DNA of 64,000 bases, from contig NZ_SKBP01000001.1 of NCBI RefSeq assembly GCF_004634195.1, positions 1-64,000 on the forward strand, written 5' to 3'. The position numbers and the translations under genes are program-made. The DNA comes from Flavobacterium salilacus subsp. salilacus (GTDB lineage Bacteria > Bacteroidota > Bacteroidia > Flavobacteriales > Flavobacteriaceae). Shown piece by piece: positions 17,160 to 26,804 of this stretch (the stretch's first letter is position 1; each line of letters starts with the position of its first letter). A model generated the notes under the pieces. That model made no database searches, had not been told where the DNA came from, and saw only the letters and a list, made by a program, of their open reading frames with translations.

Positions 17160-18113
17160 CTATTCTTTAAATTCGCCCATATTACTGTACTTATCCATTC
17201 TTTTTGCCAATAAATCGGTTGTTGATAAGTCTTTTAATTCGGCATATGCTTTCATGATGTATTTTTCCACATTTTTAAAGGTCGTTTCCCTGTCATAATG
17301 AGCACCTCCAAGCGGTTCAGGAATAATATCATCTATCAGTTTTTGTTTCTTCATATCAAAAGAAGTCAGCTTCAATGCTTCGGCTGCCTGCTCTTTAAAC
17401 TCCCAGCTTCTCCATAGTATGGATGAACACGATTCGGGAGATATAACAGAATACCATGTATTCTCCAACATATATACCCTGTCGCCCACACCTATACCTA
17501 ATGCTCCGCCGGATGCCCCTTCACCGATAATAATGGTAATGATAGGCACTTTCAGTCGTACCATTTCGAAAATATTTCTGGCAATGGCTTCTCCTTGTCC
17601 GCGCTCTTCAGCTTCAAGCCCCGGATAGGCACCGGGAGTATCAACAAGGGTAATAACGGGAATGCCAAACTTTTCTGCCATTTTCATAAGGCGCAATGCT
17701 TTGCGATATCCTTCGGGGTTAGCCATACCAAAGTTGCGGTATTGCCTTGTTTTGGTATTGTAGCCTTTTTGCTGCCCAACAACCATAAAGGACTGACCTG
17801 CTATTTTACCAAGCCCGCCTATCATTGCTTTATCATCTTTAAAGCCCCTGTCGCCAAACAGCTCTAAAAAAGTATCGCCCATAAGTGCCCTTACATGATC
17901 CATAGTATAAGGTCTGCTGGGGTGTCTGGACAGTTGTACCCTTTGCCAGGCGGTAAGATTTTTATATATCTTCTTCTTGGTTTCTTCCAGTTTTTTTTCG
18001 ATCTGTTTGCATGTATTAGATACATCAACATCCGATTCCTCACCTATAAGTGTACACTTTTCGAGCTGATCTTCAAGCTCTTTTATAGGCAGTTCAAAGT
18101 CTAAATATTCCAT
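17160..18113 (-). CDS. accA: Acetyl-CoA carboxylase carboxyltransferase subunit alpha
   Basis: AccA with AccD transfers the carboxyl group from biotin carrier protein to acetyl-CoA, giving malonyl-CoA for fatty acid synthesis. The protein starts [18 protein letters not shown] and shows the ACCA hallmarks [40 protein letters not shown] and [17 protein letters not shown]. The 317-aa length is standard. It lies in the leftward set tgt, lptG, EamA, accA, dnaB, and has its own terminator. No accD is in the window. Confidence 0.98.
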   Translation of the reverse strand: MEYLDFELPIKELEDQLEKCTLIGEESDVDVSNTCKQIEKKLEETKKKIYKNLTAWQRVQLSRHPSRPYTMDHVRALMGDTFLELFGDRGFKDDKAMIGGLGKIAGQSFMVVGQQKGYNTKTRQYRNFGMANPEGYRKALRLMKMAEKFGIPVITLVDTPGAYPGLEAEERGQGEAIARNIFEMVRLKVPIITIIIGEGASGGALGIGVGDRVYMLENTWYSVISPESCSSILWRSWEFKEQAAEALKLTSFDMKKQKLIDDIIPEPLGGAHYDRETTFKNVEKYIMKAYAELKDLSTTDLLAKRMDKYSNMGEFKE

Positions 18114-18191
18114 AGTACCAACAAAATTTTACTTTTGGTTCGAACTACAAAGATAAAAGTTTAAGATTACATAGAAACTAAACCTTATCAA

Positions 18192-19076
18192 TTACTTTGC
18201 GGTTTTGGTATATTTTTTAAGTACACCGTTCATAATCACCGTTGTTATTATTATTGCCGCACCAATATAAAAAGTCCAACTCATCTTTTCTTTCTCTTTA
18301 AACACAATCAGGGCAAGAATAATACCATATACAGGCTCTAAATTTATAGTAAGCATTACGGTATAGGGGCTAAGAAACTTCATTACATCTACCGATACGA
18401 TAAAAGCATATGCCGTGCAAAAAGAGCCAAGTGCAAAAAGCCAAATCCAGTCGGTTGCCGAAACTTGAAAAAACTCAGCAGTAAAACTTCCTGCAAATAA
18501 TAAATATACGGAAAGGAATAATACTCCTCCGAAAAGTTCATACAACGATATTACTGACGGATTGTGCAGCTTAGCGTATTTACCGTTAATTATGGAAAAA
18601 ACGGCTGAGAGGAATGCAGATGTGAGTGCCAGTATGATACCATCGATATAATTTCCTTCGAAACGGAAAATGAGGTATAACCCCGCCACTACTAACAACC
18701 CGAAGACAACTTCATACCATATAATTTTTCGTCCGAAAAAAACCGGTTCTAACAACGAGGTGAAAAAAGCCCCTGTACTGAGGCAAGCCAGCGTAACGGA
18801 CACATTGGAAACCTTTATGGCTTTAAAAAATGTGAGCCAATGCAACGCTATAATTAAGCCTGCTATAAGAAAACCTATGAGTGTTTTGGGAGGAATTTTT
18901 AGCGGTATTCGTTTGATGAAGATATAAAGTAAAATAATCAATACTGCAATAGACATCCTGAACCATACCAAGGGTAAGGCATCAAGCGATATTAATGCTC
19001 CCAGCACTGCCGTAAAGCCCCATATAAATACTATAAAATGAAGCTGTAAGTAACTCTTTTGGTTATCGCTTAGCAT
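18192..19076 (-). CDS. EamA/DMT-superfamily membrane exporter
   Basis: The ~294-aa protein has ten hydrophobic helices arranged as two EamA repeats, the plan of drug/metabolite transporters. The ATG at 19076 (MLSDNQKSYLQLHF) is the likely start; the longer frame begins upstream without better support. It overlaps the 3' end of lptG by 14 nt and is therefore probably translationally coupled to it. The substrate cannot be told from sequence. Confidence 0.88.
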   Translation of the reverse strand: MLSDNQKSYLQLHFIVFIWGFTAVLGALISLDALPLVWFRMSIAVLIILLYIFIKRIPLKIPPKTLIGFLIAGLIIALHWLTFFKAIKVSNVSVTLACLSTGAFFTSLLEPVFFGRKIIWYEVVFGLLVVAGLYLIFRFEGNYIDGIILALTSAFLSAVFSIINGKYAKLHNPSVISLYELFGGVLFLSVYLLFAGSFTAEFFQVSATDWIWLFALGSFCTAYAFIVSVDVMKFLSPYTVMLTINLEPVYGIILALIVFKEKEKMSWTFYIGAAIIITTVIMNGVLKKYTKTAK

Positions 19077-20136
19077 TGCGCAGCAGGAAAATGGCAAGTA
19101 TGCCGAATGTTATATTAGGAAACCATACGGCAATAAGTGGCGGAATACTCGACTTTTCAGCCATTGTACCAAAAACCTTGTCAAAGAATATATAGGTAAA
19201 GGCAAGCCCTATACCCATAGCAAGGTTTACGCCCATACCGCCCCTGCGTTTCATAGACGAAACAGCAACGGCAATAACCGTAAGTATAAATGCAGAAACA
19301 GGTATGCTGTATTTTTTATATTTAACTACAAGGTAGGTGTTAATATTAGCCGAACCACTCGCCCGCTCCTTTTCTATAAAGCGGTTTAACTCGCCCAGTG
19401 TCATCGTTTCGGCTACATATACTGCGGGAGTAAGATCGTCAGGTTCAAAATTAAACTTAAATTTCTTTTCGGCAGCAGACTGGAGCGAATCGTTAACTTT
19501 ACCTATGGTTCTTTTATTATATCCATATAATGTATAAGTACTGTCTTCAGGATTCCATTTTATAGATGTTGCACTGATTTTGTAGAGCATCTTATTATCC
19601 TTAAACTTTTCCAGGTTAAAGTTATATCCTCTTTTTTGTACATAGTTAAAGCTGCTCACATATATCTGCTCGTCGGGGCTTATTTGTTTGTACACTTCCT
19701 GACTCTGCCTAACCTCTTTACGACTAAGGTATTTGTACCTGAAATCGTTAAACCCTTTACTGGCTTTTGGCACAAAAAAGAATCCCATCATTAAAGCGAG
19801 TAACGAAATGAATGTAGCACCGATAATATAAGGGCGAAGGAAACGGTTGAATGATATTCCTGAGCTTAATATGGCAATAATCTCGGTATTATTGGCAAGT
19901 TTGGATGTAAACCAGATAACCGAGAGAAAAAGAAAAATAGGAAAAAGCAGATTGGCAAAATAAATCGTAAAGTCGAAATAATAAGATGCAACCATTATAA
20001 AAGGAACTTTATTAGCAAGTATCCTGTTTATTTTTTCTGATACATCTATTACTATACCAATAGGAATAAACAGCAGCAACATTACAAAAAATGTTGCCAA
20101 ATACCGTTTCAGGATATACCAGTCTATTATTTTCAT
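19063..20136 (-). CDS. lptG: LptF/LptG-family permease of LPS export
   Basis: The 357-aa protein has the YjgP/YjgQ layout: helices near the N-terminus (about 12-110), a periplasmic beta-jellyroll domain (about 130-265) and three C-terminal helices (about 275-350). MKIIDWYILKRYLATF is a characteristic start. With LptB and its partner permease it extracts lipopolysaccharide from the inner membrane. It lies between tgt and the EamA gene. The choice of LptG over LptF is by gene context and is not certain. Confidence 0.88.
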   Translation of the reverse strand: MKIIDWYILKRYLATFFVMLLLFIPIGIVIDVSEKINRILANKVPFIMVASYYFDFTIYFANLLFPIFLFLSVIWFTSKLANNTEIIAILSSGISFNRFLRPYIIGATFISLLALMMGFFFVPKASKGFNDFRYKYLSRKEVRQSQEVYKQISPDEQIYVSSFNYVQKRGYNFNLEKFKDNKMLYKISATSIKWNPEDSTYTLYGYNKRTIGKVNDSLQSAAEKKFKFNFEPDDLTPAVYVAETMTLGELNRFIEKERASGSANINTYLVVKYKKYSIPVSAFILTVIAVAVSSMKRRGGMGVNLAMGIGLAFTYIFFDKVFGTMAEKSSIPPLIAVWFPNITFGILAIFLLRNAKR

Positions 20137-20233
20137 GTAATTAGTAATGAGATATTAGTATTGAGTATTTCACTTTATTCATCTTCAAATAAAACTTGTT
20201 TAACATCTCAATTCTAAAATCTGAATTCTAAAA

Positions 20234-21364
20234 TTAAAGCCTCTGGCTCATATTTTTTACCATCATATCTTTCCACTCGCGGAAATCTCCCGCTAAGATA
20301 TGCTTTCTTGCTTCACGAACCAACCACATATAAAAACCAAGGTTATGTATCGTGGCTATTTGCTTGCCCAAATACTCGTTGGCAGCAAAAAGGTGTCGCA
20401 GGTAAGCCTTGGTATATTCGGTATCTACAAAGGTTATGCCCATTTCATCGATAGGAGAAAAATCATCCTCCCACTTTTTATTCTTGATATTGATAGTACC
20501 ATTGGCAGTAAACAGCATACCATTACGCGCATTACGCGTAGGCATTACGCAGTCGAACATATCTATACCCAGTGCAATATTCTCTAAAATATTAATGGGT
20601 GTACCCACTCCCATCAGGTAGCGAGGTTTATCTTCGGGCAGTATGTTGCATACTACTTCGGTCATAGCATACATCTCCTCGGCAGGCTCACCTACCGATA
20701 ATCCGCCAATGGCATTACCTACCGCTCCGGCATTAGCAATATACTCTGCCGATTGTTGTCGTAAATCAGTATAAGTACTCCCCTGCACTATCGGGAAAAA
20801 TGCCTGGCTGTAGTCATATTTATACGGTAGTTTTTCCAAATGTGTAATACACCTGTCCAGCCAACGGTGCGTCATGTGCATCGAGCGTTTGGCATAGCGG
20901 TAATCGCATGGGTAAGGCGTACACTCATCAAAAGCCATAATAATATCAGCCCCTATGGTACGCTGGATTTCCATCACATTTTCAGGTGAAAAAAAATGGT
21001 ACGAACCATCTATGTGCGATTTAAACTTTACGCCTTCTTCTTTAATCTTTCGGTTTGCCGAAAGCGAATATACCTGATACCCTCCGCTATCGGTAAGTAT
21101 CGGTCTGTCCCAATTCATAAACTTGTGCAGCCCTCCCGCCTTTTCCAGTATTTCCGTTTGCGGACGCAGGTATAAGTGGTAAGTATTTCCTAATATAATA
21201 TCAGGGTTTATATCATCTCTCAGTTCACGCTGGTGTACCCCTTTTACCGAGGCTACCGTACCCACAGGCATAAATATAGGCGTTTCTATAACCCCGTGGT
21301 CGGTAGTTATAGCTCCGGCTCTTGCTTTGCTTTGCGGGTCTTTTGTAAGTAAATCAAATTTCAT
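20234..21364 (-). CDS. tgt: tRNA-guanine transglycosylase lacking the zinc cysteines
   Basis: Tgt replaces guanine 34 with preQ1 in tRNAs with GUN anticodons. The 376-aa protein keeps LTDSGGYQVYSL with the catalytic Asp, DIIMAFDECTPYP, GGLSVGEP and MGVGTP. However, the zinc-binding segment, normally CxCxxC before AYLRHL, reads DEMGITFVDTEYTKAYLRHL here, so all three cysteines are replaced while the later His (TIHNLGFY) stays. I believe this is usual in Flavobacteriia, so the enzyme is probably active but stabilised without zinc. It is followed by lptG with a ~100-nt gap. Confidence 0.96.
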   Translation of the reverse strand: MKFDLLTKDPQSKARAGAITTDHGVIETPIFMPVGTVASVKGVHQRELRDDINPDIILGNTYHLYLRPQTEILEKAGGLHKFMNWDRPILTDSGGYQVYSLSANRKIKEEGVKFKSHIDGSYHFFSPENVMEIQRTIGADIIMAFDECTPYPCDYRYAKRSMHMTHRWLDRCITHLEKLPYKYDYSQAFFPIVQGSTYTDLRQQSAEYIANAGAVGNAIGGLSVGEPAEEMYAMTEVVCNILPEDKPRYLMGVGTPINILENIALGIDMFDCVMPTRNARNGMLFTANGTINIKNKKWEDDFSPIDEMGITFVDTEYTKAYLRHLFAANEYLGKQIATIHNLGFYMWLVREARKHILAGDFREWKDMMVKNMSQRL

Positions 21365-21509
21365 GGCTCTCTTTTACAGCCCGCAAAGATACATTTTAGA
21401 TTTGAGAATTTAGAAGGGAGATGTTAGATAATAGATATATAGACATAAAGACATTTGTATTTGTAGCAGATGTTAAAATATTTGTTAAATTTCGGAAAAC
21501 TAAAAAATT

Positions 21510-23087
21510 ATGCCTTTCAAAATAAATCTTCCTAATAAAGAAGGAAATAATACACAATTTTCATTTGAAACCGAAAATAATATTGTATTTGTTGGAGCTA
21601 ATGGATCTGGAAAGACCAGATTAGGGGCTTTTATCAGTGCGCAAAAAGAAGAAGTATTTAGAATCAGTGCGCAAAGATTTTTAAGCATTCCAACATCTCT
21701 TGAGCCAAAGGCTATTTCAACTGCACAACAAGATTTGAAAAATAAATTTAAAAATTTAGGTCAAGGAAATGCCTCCGTTAATGTTCTTAATAATTATACA
21801 GCTTTAATAACACTAATTTTTGCATTACAGAATAAAAGAGATAGTGATTATGTCGCTGAGGTTAAAGAAAATACAAGACTTAACATCGATACAAACATAC
21901 CTATACCAGAAGGTCCCGTAGAAATTATTGAAAAAATTTGGACAGATGTTCTACCACATTCAATAATTCATTTTAAAGATCATCAAATATTTGTTGTGAA
22001 TAATAACACAGAAATAAAAGGCAGAGAACTTAGCGATGGTGAGCGAGTTATCCTTTATTTAATTGCTCAATGTATAGTAGTTTCTGATCAATCCATTATT
22101 ATAATTGATGAACCTGAAATTCATCTACATAAATCAATAATTAGCACTCTTTATAATAAAATTGAACAATACTGTAAAGATAAATTGATTATATATATAA
22201 CTCATGATTTAGATTTTGCAGCTTCACGAACCGATTGCCATAAATTTTGGATAAAATCATATAATGGTGGAACATCATGGAATTATGAAGAAATAAATGA
22301 TAGTACAATTTTCCCTGAGCCTCTATTATTAGAAATTTTAGGCACCAGAAAAAAAATTATATTTTGTGAAGGAGAGTATGGTAGTTACGACGTTTCCATT
22401 TACGAATTAGTTTATCCAGATTTTAATGTAATTCCTAGAGGAGGAGCTGATAAAGTTATTGAAGCCACAAAAGCATTAAGAAATAATCAAACCCTACATC
22501 ATTTAGATGTTTTTGGAATAATAGATAGTGATTATAAAGAAAACGAAGAAATAGATTCATTAAAATCTCATGGGATATTTACTATTTCAGTAGCAGAAAT
22601 CGAAAATTTATTTTGTATTGAGCCTATATTGAGAATAATTGCTCAACATCAAGCATTTACAAATATTGAGGAACAAATCACTAAAGTTATTGACTTTCTT
22701 ATAAATGAATTAGTTAAAGAATTTGATGTACAAGTATCTTCAAAAGCTGAAAGAATTATTCAGTACAAATTACAAGCTTATACAAAGAATGATTATAATT
22801 TACAAGGAATAAAAGGTGGATTAAATGATGTTTTATCTTCTATTGATGTAGATAAAATCTATGAAGAATGCAGGGCTTTATTTCAAGATGCAATTGATTC
22901 CAAAGATTTGAAGAAACTATTATTAGTCTATAATCGAAAGAGTTTACCAGATAGAATATCTACTATATTTCATTTGAGTAAAGGAGCTTACAGCAAACTT
23001 TTAATCAGATTGATGAAAGGGGATAAAAAAGATGAAATCATAGCTGCTTTCAAAAACTATTTACCTGTTTTTGACAAAGAAAATTAG
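21510..23087 (+). CDS. ATPase-TOPRIM (DUF4435) protein, PARIS-like defence candidate
   Basis: The 525-aa protein joins an ABC/AAA-type ATPase to a TOPRIM-like DUF4435 domain. The ATPase part shows Walker A GANGSGKT (29-36), signature LSDGER (174-179), Walker B IIIIDEPEIHLH (196-207) and a switch His in ITHDLD (about 231-236). The second part shows the DUF4435 pattern: FCEGEYGSYDVSIYE (285-299), RGGADKVIEA, IIDSDY (337-342) and VAEIENLFC (361-369), the acidic residues being candidate metal ligands. The pairing of AriA ATPase and AriB DUF4435 nuclease defines PARIS anti-phage systems, and fused forms exist; OLD-family nucleases have a similar plan. The gene is AT-rich, alone, and inserted between tgt and transketolase. 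Confidence 0.75.
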   Translation: MPFKINLPNKEGNNTQFSFETENNIVFVGANGSGKTRLGAFISAQKEEVFRISAQRFLSIPTSLEPKAISTAQQDLKNKFKNLGQGNASVNVLNNYTALITLIFALQNKRDSDYVAEVKENTRLNIDTNIPIPEGPVEIIEKIWTDVLPHSIIHFKDHQIFVVNNNTEIKGRELSDGERVILYLIAQCIVVSDQSIIIIDEPEIHLHKSIISTLYNKIEQYCKDKLIIYITHDLDFAASRTDCHKFWIKSYNGGTSWNYEEINDSTIFPEPLLLEILGTRKKIIFCEGEYGSYDVSIYELVYPDFNVIPRGGADKVIEATKALRNNQTLHHLDVFGIIDSDYKENEEIDSLKSHGIFTISVAEIENLFCIEPILRIIAQHQAFTNIEEQITKVIDFLINELVKEFDVQVSSKAERIIQYKLQAYTKNDYNLQGIKGGLNDVLSSIDVDKIYEECRALFQDAIDSKDLKKLLLVYNRKSLPDRISTIFHLSKGAYSKLLIRLMKGDKKDEIIAAFKNYLPVFDKEN

Positions 23088-23120
23088 ACACAGATAGAAT
23101 TACACTTATTCGATTTAAAC

Positions 23121-23151
23121 TTGCCCCACATAAAAATTAGAAGTACTTTTG
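23121..23151 (+). promoter_or_regulatory. Transketolase promoter
   Basis: TTG at 23121-23123, a 20-nt spacer and TACTTTTG at 23144-23151 match the Bacteroidota consensus. Confidence 0.7.
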
Positions 23152-23175
23152 CACCTGTTTAACTAATTTCTACAA

Positions 23176-24024
23176 ATGAAACCTAATACACAACAACTTA
23201 ACGATTTAACTACACAGGTAAGGAGAGATATTCTTCGTATGGTGCACGCCGTAAACTCGGGTCACCCGGGTGGCTCACTAGGCTGTACCGAATTTATGGT
23301 GGCACTCTACCAAAACCTAATGGAGCGCAAGGAAGGTTTTGATATGGACGGTATAAATGAAGATATTTTCTTCCTTTCTAACGGGCATATCTCTCCTGTA
23401 TTCTATAGCGTACTGGCGCGCAGCGGATACTTCCCTGTAAGCGAACTGGCTACTTTCCGCCATATCAACTCAAGACTGCAAGGTCACCCTACTACTCACG
23501 AGGGGTTACCGGGTGTGCGTATTGCATCAGGCTCATTGGGGCAAGGCATGAGCGTGGCACTGGGTGCTGCACAAACCAAAAAACTTAATGGTGATAATCA
23601 CCTGATATACAGCCTGCACGGCGATGGCGAACTACAGGAAGGGCAAAACTGGGAAGCTATAATGTATGCTGCTGCCTATAAAGTAGATAATATTATTGCT
23701 ACGATAGACCTTAACGGCAAACAGATTGACGGAGCAACAGATGATGTATTACCTATGGGTAGCCTGAAAGCCAAGTTCGAAGCCTTTGGATGGGATGTGC
23801 TGGAAATTAAAGAAGGTAACAACCTTGAAGCTATCATTGCCGGTATGACCGAAGCTAAAGCTAAAACAGGAAAAGGCAAGCCCGTTTGTGTACTGCTGCA
23901 TACCGAAATGGGTAACGGAGTAGATTATATGATGCATACCCACGCATGGCACGGTAAAGCTCCTAACGATGAGCAGCTTGAAAATGCACTGGCACAAAAT
24001 GCAGAAACTTTAGGGGACTATTAA
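23176..24024 (+). CDS. Transketolase, N-terminal (thiamine pyrophosphate) subunit
   Basis: The 282-aa protein is the first half of a split transketolase. It has VNSGHPGGSLGCTEFMVALY, SNGHISPVFYS, SGSLGQGMSVALGAA and the TPP motif HGDGELQEGQNWEA. Transketolase moves two-carbon units in the non-oxidative pentose phosphate pathway. The C-terminal half is encoded separately 100 nt downstream; the spacer holds a folded inverted-repeat element. Two-gene transketolases are common in some bacterial lineages, and both halves look intact. Confidence 0.95.
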   Translation: MKPNTQQLNDLTTQVRRDILRMVHAVNSGHPGGSLGCTEFMVALYQNLMERKEGFDMDGINEDIFFLSNGHISPVFYSVLARSGYFPVSELATFRHINSRLQGHPTTHEGLPGVRIASGSLGQGMSVALGAAQTKKLNGDNHLIYSLHGDGELQEGQNWEAIMYAAAYKVDNIIATIDLNGKQIDGATDDVLPMGSLKAKFEAFGWDVLEIKEGNNLEAIIAGMTEAKAKTGKGKPVCVLLHTEMGNGVDYMMHTHAWHGKAPNDEQLENALAQNAETLGDY

Positions 24025-24121
24025 GCCCCTATACCCCCAAAGGGGGTTATTACCTAAACTTGCAACGATAAAAATCCTGTTTACCCCTAACAGGAATTCT
24101 CCCTTCGGGAGATAGGGGGCT
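24024..24121. repeat. Folded inverted-repeat element between the transketolase genes
   Basis: The spacer has outer arms AGCCCCTAT (24024-24032) and ATAGGGGGCT (24112-24121) and three inner hairpins: CCCCC/GGGGG (24034-24046), TCCTGTT/AACAGGA (24075-24095) and TCTCCC/GGGAGA (24098-24112). It resembles the short palindromic intergenic elements dispersed in Bacteroidota. In mRNA it would be a strong multi-stem structure between the two subunit genes. Confidence 0.65.
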
Positions 24122-24124
24122 AAA

Positions 24125-25078
24125 ATGAAGAAATACACAAATACAGGAAATAAAGATACACGCTCCGGTTTTGGAGCAGGGCTTACCGAACTGGGTAAGA
24201 CTAACGAAAATGTAGTGGCACTTTGTGCCGACCTTATCGGGTCGCTTAAAATGGATGATTTTAAAAAAAATCATCCTGAGCGTTTCTTTCAGGTAGGTAT
24301 TGCCGAAGCCAATATGATAGGTATGGCTGCGGGTATGACTATTGGCGGAAAAATACCGTTTACAGGTACTTTTGCCAACTTCTCTACCGGTAGGGTTTAC
24401 GACCAAATACGCCAGTCGGTTGCTTATAGTGATAAAAATGTAAAAATATGCGCTTCACATGCCGGGCTTACGCTGGGTGAAGATGGCGCTACCCACCAAA
24501 TACTGGAAGACATCGGCTTGATGAAAATGCTTCCGGGTATGACGGTTATTAATACGTGTGATTATAACCAAACCAAAGCGGCGACCATAGCCATAGCAGA
24601 ACATCATGGTCCTGTTTACCTGCGTTTCGGTCGCCCGTCTGTACCTAACTTTACGCCTGAAAACGGCGAGTTTAAAATTGGTAAAGGCGTACTGCTTAAT
24701 GAGGGCACTGATGTTACTATAGTTGCTACAGGTCACTTAGTATGGGAAGCACTTGTTGCTGCCGAGGCGCTGGAAGCTAAAGGTATCTCTGCCGAAGTTA
24801 TCGATATACACACCATCAAACCGCTTGATGAGGAAATGATATTAAAATCTGTTGGTAAAACAGGTTGTATTGTTACTGCCGAAGAACACAATATATTAGG
24901 CGGTCTTGGCGAAAGCGTAGCACGTACGCTATCACTTAACCATCCTGCTCCACAAGAGTTTGTTGCTGTACAGGATAGTTTTGGCGAAAGCGGAACGCCT
25001 GCCCAGCTTATGGATAAGTATGGCTTGAACAGCGATGCTATTATTGCTGCTGCCGAAAAAGTGATAAAAAGAAAGTAA
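24125..25078 (+). CDS. Transketolase, C-terminal subunit
   Basis: The 317-aa protein is the second half of transketolase, with the pyrimidine-binding domain (RSGFGAGLTELGKTNENVVALCADL, VGIAEANMIGMAAGM with the catalytic Glu, FANFSTGRVYDQIRQSVAY) and the C-terminal domain (GTDVTIVATGHLVWEAL, VTAEEHNILGGLGE). It must pair with the 23176-24024 product to form a functional enzyme. A terminator follows. Confidence 0.95.
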   Translation: MKKYTNTGNKDTRSGFGAGLTELGKTNENVVALCADLIGSLKMDDFKKNHPERFFQVGIAEANMIGMAAGMTIGGKIPFTGTFANFSTGRVYDQIRQSVAYSDKNVKICASHAGLTLGEDGATHQILEDIGLMKMLPGMTVINTCDYNQTKAATIAIAEHHGPVYLRFGRPSVPNFTPENGEFKIGKGVLLNEGTDVTIVATGHLVWEALVAAEALEAKGISAEVIDIHTIKPLDEEMILKSVGKTGCIVTAEEHNILGGLGESVARTLSLNHPAPQEFVAVQDSFGESGTPAQLMDKYGLNSDAIIAAAEKVIKRK

Positions 25079-25099
25079 TTGTTTTATTTACTATATTTA

Positions 25100-25132
25100 A
25101 AATCCCAATCGATAAGGTTGGGATTTTTTATT
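25100..25132 (+). terminator. Terminator after the transketolase operon
   Basis: AAATCCCAA (25100-25108) pairs with TTGGGATTT (25118-25126) and is followed by a T tract. Confidence 0.85.
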
Positions 25133-25152
25133 TTCATCCTGCTTATTTCACT

Positions 25153-25779
25153 ATGAGAAGAATAATATCACTTGTTATGACTATATTGTTGCTTATTTGC
25201 TCCTGCAAAAAAGAAGTGGTGCAAAAGCCTCTTAAAAAACAAGAAGAACAAATTCTTATCAAAGAAGATACTATCTCTGATGAAATAAAAACATCATTAC
25301 TTGATGAAGATATTGATGTTAAAGAGGTGCTCTCTCAAATTGATGATTTCACCAGCGGTTTTATACCCAAAGCAGCAACACAAATTTATCCTGCAAATAA
25401 GAAGAATAAGTTTTTTGTGCATTATTTACTTATAAAATATAATTCAGAAATAGATAATGAAATAGCAGGAAGATTAGTGGTATATGACAGTATTAATCCG
25501 CAATATTATGGTGTGGGTGTAGAAGATTTTATGGACATTTACTTGTATAATGAAAGTTTAAGTCTCTATAACGGTTCTGTAAAAGTAGGTATGAAATATC
25601 AGGATGTAATAGAGAAATTTGGTAATGACTTTATAAGAGTAGACAGCACTCTTGTTTATAGAAGAAATGAGCGCATAGCCTTTTTCAAAATTAAAGATAG
25701 TATTGTTTCAAAAATCAGAATTGGTAATTACAGAAATGATTTAAATGAAAATGAAATTTTGAACGATCGTTTATGGTAA
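25153..25779 (+). CDS. Lipoprotein of unknown function
   Basis: The 208-aa product has a lipoprotein signal (hydrophobic stretch ending LLICSC, then KKEVVQ) and a lysine/glutamate-rich linker of about 40 residues before a compact domain rich in aromatic residues. No known motif is seen. It is flanked by terminators on both sides and is therefore its own transcription unit. It probably faces the periplasm or cell surface. Confidence 0.7.
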   Translation: MRRIISLVMTILLLICSCKKEVVQKPLKKQEEQILIKEDTISDEIKTSLLDEDIDVKEVLSQIDDFTSGFIPKAATQIYPANKKNKFFVHYLLIKYNSEIDNEIAGRLVVYDSINPQYYGVGVEDFMDIYLYNESLSLYNGSVKVGMKYQDVIEKFGNDFIRVDSTLVYRRNERIAFFKIKDSIVSKIRIGNYRNDLNENEILNDRLW

Positions 25780-25782
25780 TAA

Positions 25783-25815
25783 AAAAAACCTGTTCATGTA
25801 TGAACAGGCTTTTTA
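25783..25815. terminator. Bidirectional terminator
   Basis: CCTGTTCA (25789-25796) pairs with TGAACAGG (25801-25808) around a 4-nt loop, with an A run before and a T run after. It lies between the convergent lipoprotein and FKBP genes. Confidence 0.85.
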
Positions 25816-25833
25816 TTTAGGATTCTAATTGCT

Positions 25834-26724
25834 TTAAAAACAAGAAGCATCTAAGTGTTTTTTAATCGTACCACCATTACAGGCAGGTATATCTTCAAAA
25901 TCATAAATATCGTTAGTTCCCGGTATAGTTATTTCCAAACGGGTAGAATAGCCATCGCCATCATCATCAATATCAAGATAATTTGGCGTTTCGTCACCAT
26001 CTGTATCATAATCGTTTATATCAATACCGTTTTCTGTTTCGTCTTTATTCAGTATGCCGTCGCCATCGCTATCTACATATTGCAAATCATACAGCTTAAA
26101 GCTAAAAATAAGCGGGCTGTATGCGGGTATGTTTATCTGAGCGCGCTCATAGTAACCGTATGCCGATGGCAAAAACATTACTCCTGCTCCATAGTCTTCA
26201 AAATAAGCGGGGTCAGGACTATTCGGTATATCCACATAAGTACCTGTATTGAACAACGGTATAATTTCCTGCCATCCCAATATGGTTTCAGCAAGCGATG
26301 GATACGTTTCCGGATAGGGGTTATAGTCAAACTGTGTTCCGTCAAGTGTAGTACCCCTATATGCTGTACGTACCCTGTCGGCTCTTGTTGGCGACTCGCC
26401 TACTCCTTGCTGCAATACCAAATAATATAATGTAAACGGAACATTATCAAGCGTTACTGCTTTGCTCTGCAACGGGTATTCGGTCTGATCCCAAATCGAA
26501 ACTTGATCGCCATCCGCAGGTATTTCCTGCAAGTCTATATTAAAATCTTCGTCAACACTTGCAATATAATGGGTTTTCAGGTAGTTTTCTATTTCAGGTT
26601 TCTCTACTGCATATTGCTCATCATAGGGTCTTGGCGGTGCTATCGATGCTCCGTCATCCTTTTTACAAGCATTGAAAAATGTAATCAGTAAAAGCAGGCT
26701 GAAAACCTTTAAAAATCTATTCAT
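25834..26724 (-). CDS. FKBP-type peptidyl-prolyl isomerase lipoprotein with calcium-type repeats
   Basis: The 296-aa protein has a lipoprotein signal (LLLITFFNAC then KKDD). A divergent FKBP domain follows (about 95-215): TLDGTQFDYN, ILGWQEIIPLF and LPSAYGYYERAQINIPAYSPLIFSF correspond to the G-x-x-FD, GW-x-x-x-L and P-x-x-x-AYG...IP signatures. The C-terminus carries thrombospondin type 3-like Asp repeats (DSDGDGILNKDE, DTDGDETPNYLDIDDDGDG), likely binding calcium. It probably assists folding of exported proteins; several FKBP lipoproteins of this kind exist in Flavobacteriia, including gliding-associated ones. Confidence 0.85.
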   Translation of the reverse strand: MNRFLKVFSLLLLITFFNACKKDDGASIAPPRPYDEQYAVEKPEIENYLKTHYIASVDEDFNIDLQEIPADGDQVSIWDQTEYPLQSKAVTLDNVPFTLYYLVLQQGVGESPTRADRVRTAYRGTTLDGTQFDYNPYPETYPSLAETILGWQEIIPLFNTGTYVDIPNSPDPAYFEDYGAGVMFLPSAYGYYERAQINIPAYSPLIFSFKLYDLQYVDSDGDGILNKDETENGIDINDYDTDGDETPNYLDIDDDGDGYSTRLEITIPGTNDIYDFEDIPACNGGTIKKHLDASCF

Positions 26725-26804
26725 TTTAATTTTTATTTTAATGGCGCAAGATACAATTTTCCTTTATTTTTGTACAGCTATAACAACGATTTTTAAGAAT
26801 TAGT

